Origin: an uncultured Lachnospiraceae bacterium
Lineage (GTDB): Bacteria > Bacillota > Clostridia > Lachnospirales > Lachnospiraceae
Direction of reading: 5' to 3'
NCBI GenBank assembly: GCA_947588995.1
Contig: CANPZI010000006.1
Coordinates: forward strand, 62,001 to 126,000
DNA: 64,000 nt
Shown: positions 18,240 through 26,051 of the stretch, piece by piece
Position numbering within the stretch: the first letter of the stretch is position 1
Layout: each line of letters begins with the position of its first letter
The notes under the pieces: generated by a model
The model's input: only the letters and a program-made list of their open reading frames with translations
What the model was told of the DNA's origin: nothing
Databases searched by the model: none
Program-made: the position numbers and the translations under genes

Positions 18240-18889
18240 AAAATATGGACAGACTGTTCTGGCTCGGCAGATACTCCGAGCGGGTCTATACCTCGGCCAG
18301 GCTGTTTGCGGACAGCTTCGACAGAATGATAGACATGGATATGGACAACTACGCGGTGTTCTGCAGCCGGCTGGACATCCCGAATATCTACGGGTCCAAA
18401 GAGGATTTCTGTGAGCGCTACATCACGGACGAGGAGGATCCGAACTCAATCTACTCCAATCTGATGCGGGCCTATGACAATGCCATCGTTCTGCGCAATG
18501 AGATCGGCAGCGAACCCATCACCTACATCCAGCTCTCGGTGTACGACATGAAAAAGAGCAGGGTGATGCGGGCGCCGCTTGTGGGCCTGCAGAAAGTGGA
18601 GGACGATATTCTGGCGTTCTGGGGCATCGTGGACGACATGATCGAGGATGAAAATATGCGCAACATCATCAAGGTCGGCAAGCGGGTCGAGCGCCTTGAT
18701 CTGTATGGCCGGCTGCAGATGAACAGGGAAAGCATCGTCAGAGAGGTGCACCGCCTCACGGGGCGGATCGCGCGCACCAATCTGCGCTATGACGAGAAAA
18801 ATCTGAAAGAGCTGAAAAAACTTGCGGAAGAAGAACAGATAGACTATGATAGGGTCGTAGCGTTGGCTGACACATTGCGCAAGGATTGA
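18221..18889 (+). CDS. alpha-E (DUF403) domain protein
   Basis: Mostly helical protein of 222 residues. The N-terminus NMDRLFWLGRYSERVYTSAR is the hallmark of the alpha-E family; later stretches include AFWGIVDDMIEDENMRNIIK and GKRVERLDLYGR. Usual alpha-E proteins are about 300 residues, so this is a short version. It overlaps the ATP-grasp gene (GGAGGAGG at 18199-18206 precedes the ATG) and ends 4 bp before the transglutaminase gene. The biochemical role is unknown; the family is nearly always found with the permuted ATP-grasp. Confidence 0.87.
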   Translation: MGIISVENMDRLFWLGRYSERVYTSARLFADSFDRMIDMDMDNYAVFCSRLDIPNIYGSKEDFCERYITDEEDPNSIYSNLMRAYDNAIVLRNEIGSEPITYIQLSVYDMKKSRVMRAPLVGLQKVEDDILAFWGIVDDMIEDENMRNIIKVGKRVERLDLYGRLQMNRESIVREVHRLTGRIARTNLRYDEKNLKELKKLAEEEQIDYDRVVALADTLRKD

Positions 18890-18893
18890 CCAG

Positions 18894-19679
18894 ATGAAAA
18901 CATTACAATTCCACTATCATATGGAGATCGCTTTCTCCGAACCGGTGCACAGCCATGTCTATACGCTGAAGTGCCTGCCGGTGACGGGAGCTGCGCAGCG
19001 GATCGAGGCGTGCGCTTATCGGATATCCCCGGAGAGCAGGGTGCGGGAGGGCATGGATTCTTTCGGCAACCGGATGCTGTATGGCACGGTGGAGGAGGCA
19101 CACAGCCTCTTTACGGTGGACGTGAGCGGCACGGCGGTGACGGACGTGCCGCGGCCTGTTCCGGAGGGAGATCGGCGGGAACCCTCGGCCTATCGCTACC
19201 AGACGCCGCTGACGAGAGCCGGGGAGCGGATCAGGCGTCTGCTGGCGGACTGTGGCGGGACTGCCGGTATGCCGGTGTGTGACAGGGTGCGCGGCTACAT
19301 GGAGGCGGTGCACGAGAGCCTCCGCTATGAAAAGGGCGTGACGGACATCGCCACTGCCGCCGAGGATGCGCTGGCGCTCGGCCGCGGCGTCTGTCAGGAT
19401 TATGCCCACATCCTGCTGTCCCTGTGCAGGGAGGAGAGAATACCGGCGAGGTATGTGGTGGGTATGCTGATCGGCGAGGGTGAGAGCCATGCCTGGGTGG
19501 AGGTTTATGACGGTGAGCGCTGGCGGGGATTTGATCCCACCAACAACGTGGCGGTGGAGGACGCGCATATCAAGATTTCCCACGGCAGGGATTATCGGGA
19601 CTGTTCCATCAACCGGGGCGTTTTTACCGGGCAGGCCGGACAGAGCCAGACCATTCTGGTCGAGGTGGCGGAGACCTAG
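18894..19679 (+). CDS. transglutaminase-like cysteine protease family protein
   Basis: Protein of 261 residues. Residues 1-100 form a beta-rich N-terminal region typical of bacterial transglutaminase-like proteins. The papain-like core carries the full triad: Cys in GRGVCQDYAHI, His in GESHAWVEVYDG and Asp in WRGFDPTNNVAVEDAHI. No signal peptide is visible, so it is probably cytosolic. Proteins of this type encoded beside permuted ATP-grasp enzymes are predicted to be peptidases or amidases acting on the ligase product. The catalytic residues look intact. Confidence 0.88.
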   Translation: MKTLQFHYHMEIAFSEPVHSHVYTLKCLPVTGAAQRIEACAYRISPESRVREGMDSFGNRMLYGTVEEAHSLFTVDVSGTAVTDVPRPVPEGDRREPSAYRYQTPLTRAGERIRRLLADCGGTAGMPVCDRVRGYMEAVHESLRYEKGVTDIATAAEDALALGRGVCQDYAHILLSLCREERIPARYVVGMLIGEGESHAWVEVYDGERWRGFDPTNNVAVEDAHIKISHGRDYRDCSINRGVFTGQAGQSQTILVEVAET

Positions 19680-19717
19680 CGGCAGTTGCTGATGTAATGT
19701 TTCGGAGAGGATAAGAG

Positions 19718-20662
19718 ATGATTGAGACGGTGGTACAGGTCGATCTGCCGGTCGACGAGGCGCTGCGGATCCGCAGGATGCGGCTGCAGCCTGAGAACGG
19801 CGGAAACGGCAGGAGAATCAGCGTCGTCACCGGCATTCACGGGGACGAGCTGGAGGGACAGTACGTGTGCTATAAGCTGTCCGACTATGTACAGAAAAAC
19901 ATTGGATGTCTGCGGGGAACGGTCGATATCTATCCGGCCTTAAACCCTTTTGGCATCGACTCCATCACGCGGGGCATTCCGGCTTTTGACCTGGATATGA
20001 ACCGCATTTTTCCGGGCAGCGCGGAGGGGGATATGAACGAGTACCTGGCGGCGCAGATCGTGCGCGGCGTGGCGGGTTCCGATCTGGTCCTGGACATCCA
20101 CGCCAGCAATATCTTTCTGACGGAGGTGCCGCAGATCCGCATCAACGAACTGCACGCCGACAGACTGCTGCCCTGGGCGAGAGAGGCCAACGTGGATTTT
20201 ATCTGGATCCACGGCGCGAGCACGGTGTTGGAATCCACTTTTGCTCACAGCCTGAACACGGCGGACACGCCGACGCTGGTGGTGGAGATGGGCGTCGGTA
20301 TGCGCATCACGCAGAGTTACGGCGATCAGCTCTTCGCGGGCATCGTCCACCTGATGAAGCGCCTCGGCATCTGGGACGGGGAGGACTTTGCCGTGCGGAC
20401 GCCTGTCGTCTCCGCGGACAATGACGATGTCTGCTTCTTGAATGCCTCCGCGTCCGGCATATTCTTAAAGAACGTCAATCACGGCGCTTCCCTGCGGGCG
20501 GGCGATCTGATCGGCAGGATCGTGAATCCCCTGACGGGAGAGGTGATCGACGAGATCAAATCGCCGGCGGACGGCTGGCTTTTTACCATCAGAGAATACC
20601 CCGTGGTCAGCGAGGGTTCCCTGCTGGGGAGGATACTGTATGGAAAAAAAGGTTCTGTTTGA
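19718..20662 (+). CDS. succinylglutamate desuccinylase/aspartoacylase (M14-like) protein, intact
   Basis: Zinc-dependent amidohydrolase-like protein of 314 residues. The metal motif HGDE (His near 41, Glu 44) lies in VVTGIHGDELEGQ, the second His near 128 in LVLDIHASN and the probable catalytic Glu near 190 in LVVEMGVGM. The C-terminal about 75 residues form a beta-rich domain (GDLIGRIVNPLTGEVIDEIK). The start has GGAGAGG at 19704-19710. Its stop lies 22 bp inside the next gene, a paralogue lacking these residues. It probably removes acyl or aminoacyl groups from a product of the upstream ligase; the substrate is unknown. Confidence 0.85.
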   Translation: MIETVVQVDLPVDEALRIRRMRLQPENGGNGRRISVVTGIHGDELEGQYVCYKLSDYVQKNIGCLRGTVDIYPALNPFGIDSITRGIPAFDLDMNRIFPGSAEGDMNEYLAAQIVRGVAGSDLVLDIHASNIFLTEVPQIRINELHADRLLPWAREANVDFIWIHGASTVLESTFAHSLNTADTPTLVVEMGVGMRITQSYGDQLFAGIVHLMKRLGIWDGEDFAVRTPVVSADNDDVCFLNASASGIFLKNVNHGASLRAGDLIGRIVNPLTGEVIDEIKSPADGWLFTIREYPVVSEGSLLGRILYGKKGSV

Positions 20663-21578
20663 GATCAAGGCGCTGTACCGCGACGACTTCCGCGTGACCG
20701 GCTATTCTTTCGGACAGGGAGAGCGGGCGGCGTGCGTCGTGGGCAGCATGAGGGGCAACGAAAACCAGCAGCTCTACTGCTGTTCCCAGCTGGTCAGGAA
20801 ACTGAGGGAACTGGAGGCGGCAGGACGCATCAGGGAGGGCAGGGAAATCCTGGTCGTCCCCTGCGTCAATCCCTATTCCATGAATATCAAAAAGCGCTTC
20901 TGGAGTATCGACAACACGGACATCAACAGGATGTTCCCCGGATATCGTGAGGGGGAGACGACACAGCGCATCGCGGGCGGGCTCTTCGAGGCGATTCAGG
21001 ATTATCGGTATGGTCTGCAGTTTGCCTCTTTTTATATGCCGGGCAGGTTCGTGCCCCACATCCGCGTGATGAAGACGGGCTTTGAGGATGTGGAGCTGGC
21101 GAAACAATTCGGCTTTCCCTATGTGCTGCTGCACACGCCGCGCCCGTTCGACACTGCCACGCTCAACTATAACTGGCAGATCTGGGAGACGAAAGCTTTT
21201 TCCGTCTACACGACCACCACGGAGGAGATCGACAGAGCCAGCGCCAGACAGGCTGTGGAGTCCGTGTTAAACTTCCTGCGCAAGGCGGATGTGATCGACT
21301 GTGACGGCTTCGAGGGATATGTGTCCAAGGTCGTCTCCACCGAGGAGATGGTGACGGTGCGCAACCGCTCGGCGGGATTCTTCGAGGGCAAGGCGGAGGC
21401 GGGAGAGCATGTGCGCAAAGGCCAGGTGTTAGCCTGCATCGCGGACTGCTATGAGGGAGAAGTGATCGACGAGATCCGCTCGCCCATAGACGGCACGCTC
21501 CTGTTTGCCCACGCCGAGCCGCGGGTGTACCAGAACACGGCGGTCTACAAGATCATCCCCGAGCGGGAGGAGTGGTAG
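20640..21578 (+). CDS. M14/AspA-like paralogue, probably catalytically inactive
   Basis: Protein of 312 residues with the same two-domain layout as the preceding gene; both end with a similar GEVIDEIxSPxDG segment. The metal-site positions have changed: the HGDE motif reads MRGNE (Arg near 38 for His), the DIHASN region reads QFASFY, and the VVEMGVG region reads FSVYTTTT. Only the Glu of the first motif remains. It starts inside the end of its partner with GGGGAGG about 7 nt before the ATG, so the two are translationally coupled. A structural or regulatory subunit of a heteromeric enzyme is the likeliest reading, by inference. Confidence 0.75.
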   Translation: MEKKVLFEIKALYRDDFRVTGYSFGQGERAACVVGSMRGNENQQLYCCSQLVRKLRELEAAGRIREGREILVVPCVNPYSMNIKKRFWSIDNTDINRMFPGYREGETTQRIAGGLFEAIQDYRYGLQFASFYMPGRFVPHIRVMKTGFEDVELAKQFGFPYVLLHTPRPFDTATLNYNWQIWETKAFSVYTTTTEEIDRASARQAVESVLNFLRKADVIDCDGFEGYVSKVVSTEEMVTVRNRSAGFFEGKAEAGEHVRKGQVLACIADCYEGEVIDEIRSPIDGTLLFAHAEPRVYQNTAVYKIIPEREEW

Positions 21579-21782
21579 GGATGAGAGGAGAGAAAACTCC
21601 GGCAGCGTCGAATACCGGTCACTGCCTTGATAAGTCCATTCTGCCTCTTACGAATCAATTTCTTCAACTATATGTCTCGTTTAATTAGCATGTCGCGTGT
21701 CTCTTATTGAATTTTTTTGAGAGTTATCACATTTTCTAAGAAAAACCCGGAAATGCACACCCCTCGAAAAATCAGATTTATA

Positions 21783-21811
21783 TTGACAGCAATGTGCATA
21801 TTGATTATAAT
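21783..21811 (+). promoter_or_regulatory. consensus sigma-A promoter of the GntR/ABC cassette, with possible operator
   Basis: TTGACA at 21783-21788 and TATAAT at 21806-21811 with a 17-bp spacer, a perfect consensus. Two near-identical 10-mers, AATGTGCATA (21791-21800) and AATGTGTATG (21809-21818), flank and overlap the -10 box 18 bp apart and may be operators for the GntR protein. The preceding spacer 21579-21780 is A+T rich and shows no gene. Confidence 0.7.
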
Positions 21812-21856
21812 GTGTATGTCTAAACATCACATCAAAAGAAAGGAGAAAGGGGTTTA

Positions 21857-22231
21857 TTGAAAATACTGATTTCAAACACTTCCGATACACCTTTATACCA
21901 GCAGATTAAAGATCAAATCAAAGACGCCATTCTGAAAGAAGAATTGGTTGAGGGGGACGCACTTCCTTCTATCCGTGCCTTTGCGGGAGATCTGAAAGTT
22001 AGCGTCCTGACAATCCGACGGGTATATGAAGAATTAGAGCAAGAGGGGTTTATCGTAAGTCAAGTAGGAATAGGGACGTTTGTATCTGCGAGCAATCTTG
22101 AATTGCTCCGAGACTCTAAACGACGCCTTGTAGAACAAAAAATGCTGGACATGATAAAGACAGCAAAATCATTAAAAATCAGTAAAGAAGAACTTAACGA
22201 CATGATGGATATTCTTTACGAGGAGGAATAG
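21857..22231 (+). CDS. GntR family regulator, YtrA type
   Basis: Protein of 124 residues with an N-terminal winged helix (PLYQQIKDQIKDAILKEELV, LPSIRAFAGDLKVSVLTIRR, VYEELEQEGFIVSQVGIGTF) and a short helical tail, the size of the YtrA subfamily that controls ABC transporter operons. The start is TTG at 21857 after an AAAGGAGAAAGGGG ribosome site; no in-frame ATG fits. It ends 1 bp before the ABC ATPase gene. Base composition is clearly more A+T rich than the chromosome on either side. Confidence 0.88.
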   Translation: MKILISNTSDTPLYQQIKDQIKDAILKEELVEGDALPSIRAFAGDLKVSVLTIRRVYEELEQEGFIVSQVGIGTFVSASNLELLRDSKRRLVEQKMLDMIKTAKSLKISKEELNDMMDILYEEE

Positions 22232-22232
22232 A

Positions 22233-23090
22233 ATGAACGACATTCTTACAGTCAACGGCTTGAACAAGTCGTATGGTGATTTTTATTTAAGAGATGTAAC
22301 ATTCTCTTTGCCGGAGGGATGTATCACGGGTTTTATTGGAGTCAATGGAGCTGGAAAGACAACAACGCTGCGAGCTATTTTAGGATTGACAACAAAGCTG
22401 TCCGGCAATATTCAATTTTTTGGATTGGATTTTGACAAGAACGAAAAACAGATCAAAGATCGTATTGGTGTTGTTTTGGACGACGGATGCTTTTATGAAG
22501 AACTCTCCCTGTCTGAAATGAAAAGTATTATTTCGTCCGCATACACATCATGGTCTGAGCAGGACTTTAAGCGATACATGGATATGTTTTCGCTTGACCC
22601 GAAACAAAAAATCAATACGCTTTCTAAAGGTATGAAGATGAAATATGCCCTTGCTTTGGCACTCTCTCATAATGCGGAGCTTTTGATTATGGACGAGCCG
22701 ACGAGCGGACTTGACCCGCTGATCAGAAGCCAGCTTCTGAAAACCCTGATCGAATATATGAAGAATGGCGGCAAAGGAGTTTTCTTCTCTACACATATTA
22801 CATCGGATCTTGATAAGATAGCGGATACTCTCATAATGATTGATAACGGGCGTATCATCTTTCAAGAGGAAAAGGATACCTTGCTTGACACATATCGAAT
22901 TGTGAAAGGGGACAGTCAATCTTTAACAACCGATGTACGCAAGCTGTTCCTGTCTATATCGGAAACTGATTTCGGATTTACAGGACTAACAAAGCAAATA
23001 TCCGAAGTACGGTCTTGTATTCCCGACGTTTTGATTGAGCGTCCGACGATCGAGGATATTATGCTTGGAAATATCGGAGGTGAAAAATGA
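22233..23090 (+). CDS. ABC transporter ATP-binding protein
   Basis: ATPase of 285 residues of the BcrA/YtrB-like group. Walker A is GVNGAGKTTT, the signature reads LSKGMKMKYALALAL, Walker B is LLIMDEPTSGLDPL and the switch His is in FFSTHITSD. The last about 70 residues are an accessory domain. It overlaps the permease gene by 4 bp. With the GntR regulator upstream the group resembles the ytr or antibiotic-induced transporter cassettes of Firmicutes; the substrate is unknown. Confidence 0.9.
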   Translation: MNDILTVNGLNKSYGDFYLRDVTFSLPEGCITGFIGVNGAGKTTTLRAILGLTTKLSGNIQFFGLDFDKNEKQIKDRIGVVLDDGCFYEELSLSEMKSIISSAYTSWSEQDFKRYMDMFSLDPKQKINTLSKGMKMKYALALALSHNAELLIMDEPTSGLDPLIRSQLLKTLIEYMKNGGKGVFFSTHITSDLDKIADTLIMIDNGRIIFQEEKDTLLDTYRIVKGDSQSLTTDVRKLFLSISETDFGFTGLTKQISEVRSCIPDVLIERPTIEDIMLGNIGGEK

Positions 23091-23728
23091 TGCTGCTTGC
23101 CCTGCTGAAAAAGGATTTTCTGATCGTCAAAAAATATGTGCTGATTATGGTTGTGGTCGCCGCCCTTATCCCGCCGTTTATGCGTTGGCGGACGCCGGAG
23201 TTTATGGGGGATTTTGGTTTTATCCTATCTGTTATTTTTTCGGTTTTTATGCTGCTGCAGTATGTATCCATAAAAGAGTATCAGTTTCCAAAAGCTGCGA
23301 CGTACTTATGCGCAGCGCCGTTTTCACGAAAGATGATGGTTTTATCAAAATATGTCTTCTGCATGGTCATCTATGTGCTTTGTTGTGTCATCTACGGGAT
23401 CGAAACTTTTGTTCTTCCCGGATTGGGCGCATTAGACATAAAACTATTTGCGCTTATGTTTTTGGCGATATCCGCTTTTATCGGTATTTATCTGCCGATA
23501 CAATATAAACTGGGTTTTGATAAAACAAAATATATCTTTGCGGTGATAATTATATTTTCTCCCATGTACCTGCCGGTTCTTATGAGGATGAAAAATCCGG
23601 GTTTGGGTTTCCATTCTGTGTTGCCGACGTACTTTCTTTACAGCAGTATCGTTTTAATCGGTTTTGCGGTTTTAGCAATATCCGCGTCTTTGTCTGTAAA
23701 GATCTACACTAAAGCAGACTTGGCATAA
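23087..23728 (+). CDS. ABC-2 type permease
   Basis: Hydrophobic protein of 213 residues with about six membrane helices and a basic N-terminus (LLKKDFLIVKKYVLI). The stretch KEYQFPKAATYLCAAPFSRK MMV resembles the loop common to small ABC-2 permeases that remodel the envelope or export peptides. The ATG overlaps the ATPase stop (ATGA), so it forms one complex with that protein. Low G+C like its neighbours. Confidence 0.8.
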   Translation: MMLLALLKKDFLIVKKYVLIMVVVAALIPPFMRWRTPEFMGDFGFILSVIFSVFMLLQYVSIKEYQFPKAATYLCAAPFSRKMMVLSKYVFCMVIYVLCCVIYGIETFVLPGLGALDIKLFALMFLAISAFIGIYLPIQYKLGFDKTKYIFAVIIIFSPMYLPVLMRMKNPGLGFHSVLPTYFLYSSIVLIGFAVLAISASLSVKIYTKADLA

Positions 23729-23744
23729 AAAGAGAGGTGGGACT

Positions 23745-24128
23745 ATGGATAGAGATACTGTTTTCCTCTATATCATCTCCGGAGCAGCATTATGTTTTGG
23801 TCTGGTAAACTGTATTCAATTCCTTTTGAAACGGAACAGGACGGCGCGGACGGTCGGTACAATAACCTCTATCAAGACGCCAAATCCTGCAAACTCAAAA
23901 TTTCGCAATTCAAAATGGGCGACAATTTCCTATAAGGTAAACGGAAAGCACTATCAATCTCAAAACCGCATACAAGTGTCAATGGCGTCACAGATCGGAA
24001 CTACCGTTACCGTGCGCTATGACACGCAAAATCCCGAAAAGCTGTATAGCTTTTCAGTTTTGAAGATTGTTGTATCACTTGTAGTTGCTGCTATCTGTAT
24101 TGTGGAGGCTGTATTCAATCTTGCATGA
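23745..24128 (+). CDS. DUF3592 domain membrane protein
   Basis: Protein of 127 residues with an N-terminal helix (YIISGAALCFGLVNCIQFLL), a beta-rich middle (GTITSIKTP, WATISYKVNGKHYQSQNRI, TVTVRYDTQNPEKLY) and a C-terminal helix. This two-helix arrangement is that of DUF3592. The start has GAGAGG about 8 nt upstream. It is the last gene of the A+T-rich cassette; a role with the transporter is inferred only from position. Confidence 0.7.
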   Translation: MDRDTVFLYIISGAALCFGLVNCIQFLLKRNRTARTVGTITSIKTPNPANSKFRNSKWATISYKVNGKHYQSQNRIQVSMASQIGTTVTVRYDTQNPEKLYSFSVLKIVVSLVVAAICIVEAVFNLA

Positions 24129-24343
24129 TGAAAAGAGAAAGCAGCGTATACCACATTTCCAGGTTTGGTTCGTAGTAATATGTATTTTGGATAGTCTGCC
24201 TATGGGTAAGCTGTAACCTAATGGGGCTTTTTGATGACCCTTGGAAAAGGGGTTAGCTTGTTGCATTATGGTTTTAGTGATGATAAAATAGAGCTACGGA
24301 TGGAGAGAATGTGCTGTCGGTTTCATGTGGAGAGGAGAAAAAC

Positions 24344-25390
24344 ATGAATTTATTCGGACAGCGCGAAAGCTTGGACTTTTCCAGGGAGAAACAGCACACT
24401 GTGATGCCTGTGCCGACTGAGATCGCACAGAACCTAAAAACGGCAGACGCAGACGATTCTTTTCAGTATGATGAGTCGGCGAGGAACCTGGTGGCCCAGA
24501 AGTCGGTTCTGGCATATATCTTAAAGAGCGCACTTGACGAGTATGCGGCGTACACGGTGCAGGAGATCGCGGAGAGGTTTATCGAGGGCGAGCCTGAACT
24601 GAGAAAGACTGCGGTCCATCAGGATCATCCGGACAGGAAGGACGATTCCGGCATGATGGGCGGGGATGACAGGATAGAAGGGAAACCGACTGCCGACAAA
24701 TCCCAGAAGGACGGCACGGTTTATTTTGATATCCGTTTTATTGCAGTCCTTCCGTCTGACGGCAGCCTGATCGAGATTTTGATCAACTGTGAAATTCAAA
24801 ATAATGATACGCCGGGTTATCCGATCCCGAAGCGCGGCATCTATTATACGGCAAGGATGATTTCTTCCCAGCGGGGTATAATATTTAAAGACCAGGAGTA
24901 CGAGAAGATCAAAAAATGCGTGAGCATCTGGCTGTGTGAGGATACGGCAGATGTCCGGTCCGACACCATCAACCGCTATTCTTTCACGGAAGAGTGCCTG
25001 AGAGGGGACTTTCATGAGGCGAAAAAGGACTATGACCTGATGACGGTTGTGGTGCTTCGGTTAGGACGCAAGGGAGAAGAAAGTAAAGATAATGCGATCC
25101 GGCTGTTGAGCAAGATGTTTTCTACAAATCTCAGCTATGAGGATAAGCTGGAGGCGCTGCAGAATGAGTTTAAGATCCGTGTGAGCAGGGAAATGGACGA
25201 GGAGGTGCTGAACGTGTGTAATTTGAGTATGGGCGTTTTGAATAAAGGAGAGATGAAAAAGGCCAAAGAGATAGTGTATAAATTGCAGGATATGGAGTTT
25301 CCTATTGAAAAAATAGCCTATGCTGTAGAAGTAGACATAGATACGGTTCGTGCGTGGCTTGCGGAACGTGAGGAGATGCTTGTAAAGTAA
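24344..25390 (+). CDS. PD-(D/E)XK nuclease family transposase-like protein
   Basis: Protein of 348 residues. The start at 24344 is chosen for AGGAG at 24333-24337. The nuclease core has YFDIRFIAVLPSDG and LIEILINCEIQNNDTPGYP, fitting the Asp and Glu-x-Gln positions of the family often annotated as Rpn-like or PDDEXK_2 transposase. The C-terminal half is helical (LSKMFSTNLSYEDKLEALQ, YAVEVDIDTVRAWLAERE), ending in a helix-turn-helix-like segment. These proteins are numerous in Clostridia; whether they move DNA is uncertain. It lies at the junction between the A+T-rich cassette and valS. No terminal repeats were found apart from a palindrome at 25475-25511. Confidence 0.65.
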   Translation: MNLFGQRESLDFSREKQHTVMPVPTEIAQNLKTADADDSFQYDESARNLVAQKSVLAYILKSALDEYAAYTVQEIAERFIEGEPELRKTAVHQDHPDRKDDSGMMGGDDRIEGKPTADKSQKDGTVYFDIRFIAVLPSDGSLIEILINCEIQNNDTPGYPIPKRGIYYTARMISSQRGIIFKDQEYEKIKKCVSIWLCEDTADVRSDTINRYSFTEECLRGDFHEAKKDYDLMTVVVLRLGRKGEESKDNAIRLLSKMFSTNLSYEDKLEALQNEFKIRVSREMDEEVLNVCNLSMGVLNKGEMKKAKEIVYKLQDMEFPIEKIAYAVEVDIDTVRAWLAEREEMLVK

Positions 25391-25474
25391 CAGGCAGTGG
25401 TTCGTGCAGGAACAGAATAAAACAGCTTTATAAAAGGTGCGTAGAGATTGCGTGCCTTTTGGCACAGTAGATAA

Positions 25475-25511
25475 ATGCAGATGTTGGAGTGTAGTTTACA
25501 TTCTGGTATCT
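25475..25511. repeat. long imperfect palindrome downstream of the PD-(D/E)XK gene
   Basis: GCAGAT at 25475-25480 pairs with ATCTGC at 25506-25511, and the intervening bases pair almost completely when G-U is allowed, leaving a 3-nt loop. There is no T-run, so it is not a classical terminator. Confidence 0.45.
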
Positions 25512-25540
25512 GCAACTACGGAAACTCAAGAAGTTTTGCC

Positions 25541-25569
25541 TTGACAAAAAAACCGTACGTCACTATAGT
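25541..25569 (+). promoter_or_regulatory. sigma-A promoter of the valS T-box transcript
   Basis: TTGACA at 25541-25546 and TATAGT at 25564-25569 with a 17-bp spacer. The expected start near 25576 gives a leader of about 475 nt before valS. Confidence 0.8.
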
Positions 25570-25575
25570 AATATC

Positions 25576-25874
25576 AGAAACAAAAGGCCATAGGCCTGTG
25601 ACAAAGGTGATGACAGAGAGGAGTACGCGGCGGCCGCCGCCAGAGAGAGAAGCCATGTGCTGGAAGGCTTTTTCGGAGAGGCATCGCGGAAAGTAGCTCT
25701 GGAACCTGGGCGCAGAAGGGTGATGCCGCAGTAAGAGAGAGCAGCCGCCGCAGTAGGCGTTCACGCCTGATCCCCGTTAGCGGATCGGATCCTGTCAGGG
25801 ATCACAGAGTGATAAATGAAGGTGGTACCGCGTATGATGCGCCCTTTGCTGATAGATCGGCAGAGGGCGCTTTC
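25576..25874 (+). ncRNA. T-box leader upstream of valS
   Basis: The conserved T-box core GGTGGTACCGCG lies at 25821-25832 and is followed by the terminator stem GCGCCCT (25839-25845) with AGGGCGC (25864-25870). Upstream about 240 nt is rich in paired segments as expected for stems I to III. T-box RNAs bind uncharged tRNA and then favour an antiterminator; the gene downstream indicates tRNA-Val. I did not assign the specifier codon by eye. Confidence 0.88.
25839..25874 (+). terminator. T-box regulated terminator
   Basis: GCGCCCTTTGC pairs with GCAGAGGGCGC around a short loop, followed by TTTCT. The T-run is short because a hairpin repeat begins immediately after. Confidence 0.75.
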
Positions 25875-25875
25875 T

Positions 25876-25950
25876 GCGCGTATCAGCAGAGCCGGAAAGC
25901 GGACACAGACGACGGCCTGCCTGCAGAGCATTGCAAGTCTGCTGATACGG
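25876..25950. repeat. terminator-associated hairpin repeat, copy B
   Basis: Perfect 12-bp arms CGTATCAGCAGA (25879-25890) and TCTGCTGATACG (25938-25949). The loop has the same GCCGGAAAGCGGAC and ACGACGGCCTGCCTGC blocks as copy A, while the arms differ from copy A in two base pairs with both sides changed together. It starts right after the T-box terminator. Confidence 0.75.
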
Positions 25951-25970
25951 GAGGGAGCGGACGGAAGCCT

Positions 25971-26016
25971 TCAGCAGACGACGGCCTGTCCGCAGGGCAT
26001 CGTGAGTCTGCTGATA
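25971..26016. repeat. terminator-associated hairpin repeat, copy C (short)
   Basis: TCAGCAGA (25971-25978) pairs with TCTGCTGA (26007-26014). The loop keeps CGACGGCCTG and a GCAGGGCATCG block homologous to copy B but lacks the GCCGGAAAGCGG block. It is a tandem, partly deleted neighbour of copy B, between the T-box and valS. Confidence 0.65.
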
Positions 26017-26051
26017 TGCGGGGAAGCCGCCGGCAGAGAAAGGAGACAACC

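Noticed and set aside
23035-23508. 157-codon frame overlapping the ABC ATPase and permease genes
   Set aside because: Different frame across two well-supported genes; no domain or ribosome site.
25809-26051. 81-codon N-terminal extension of valS
   Set aside because: It would translate the T-box core, terminator and repeats; the ATG at 26052 has a strong ribosome site and the normal ValRS N-terminus.
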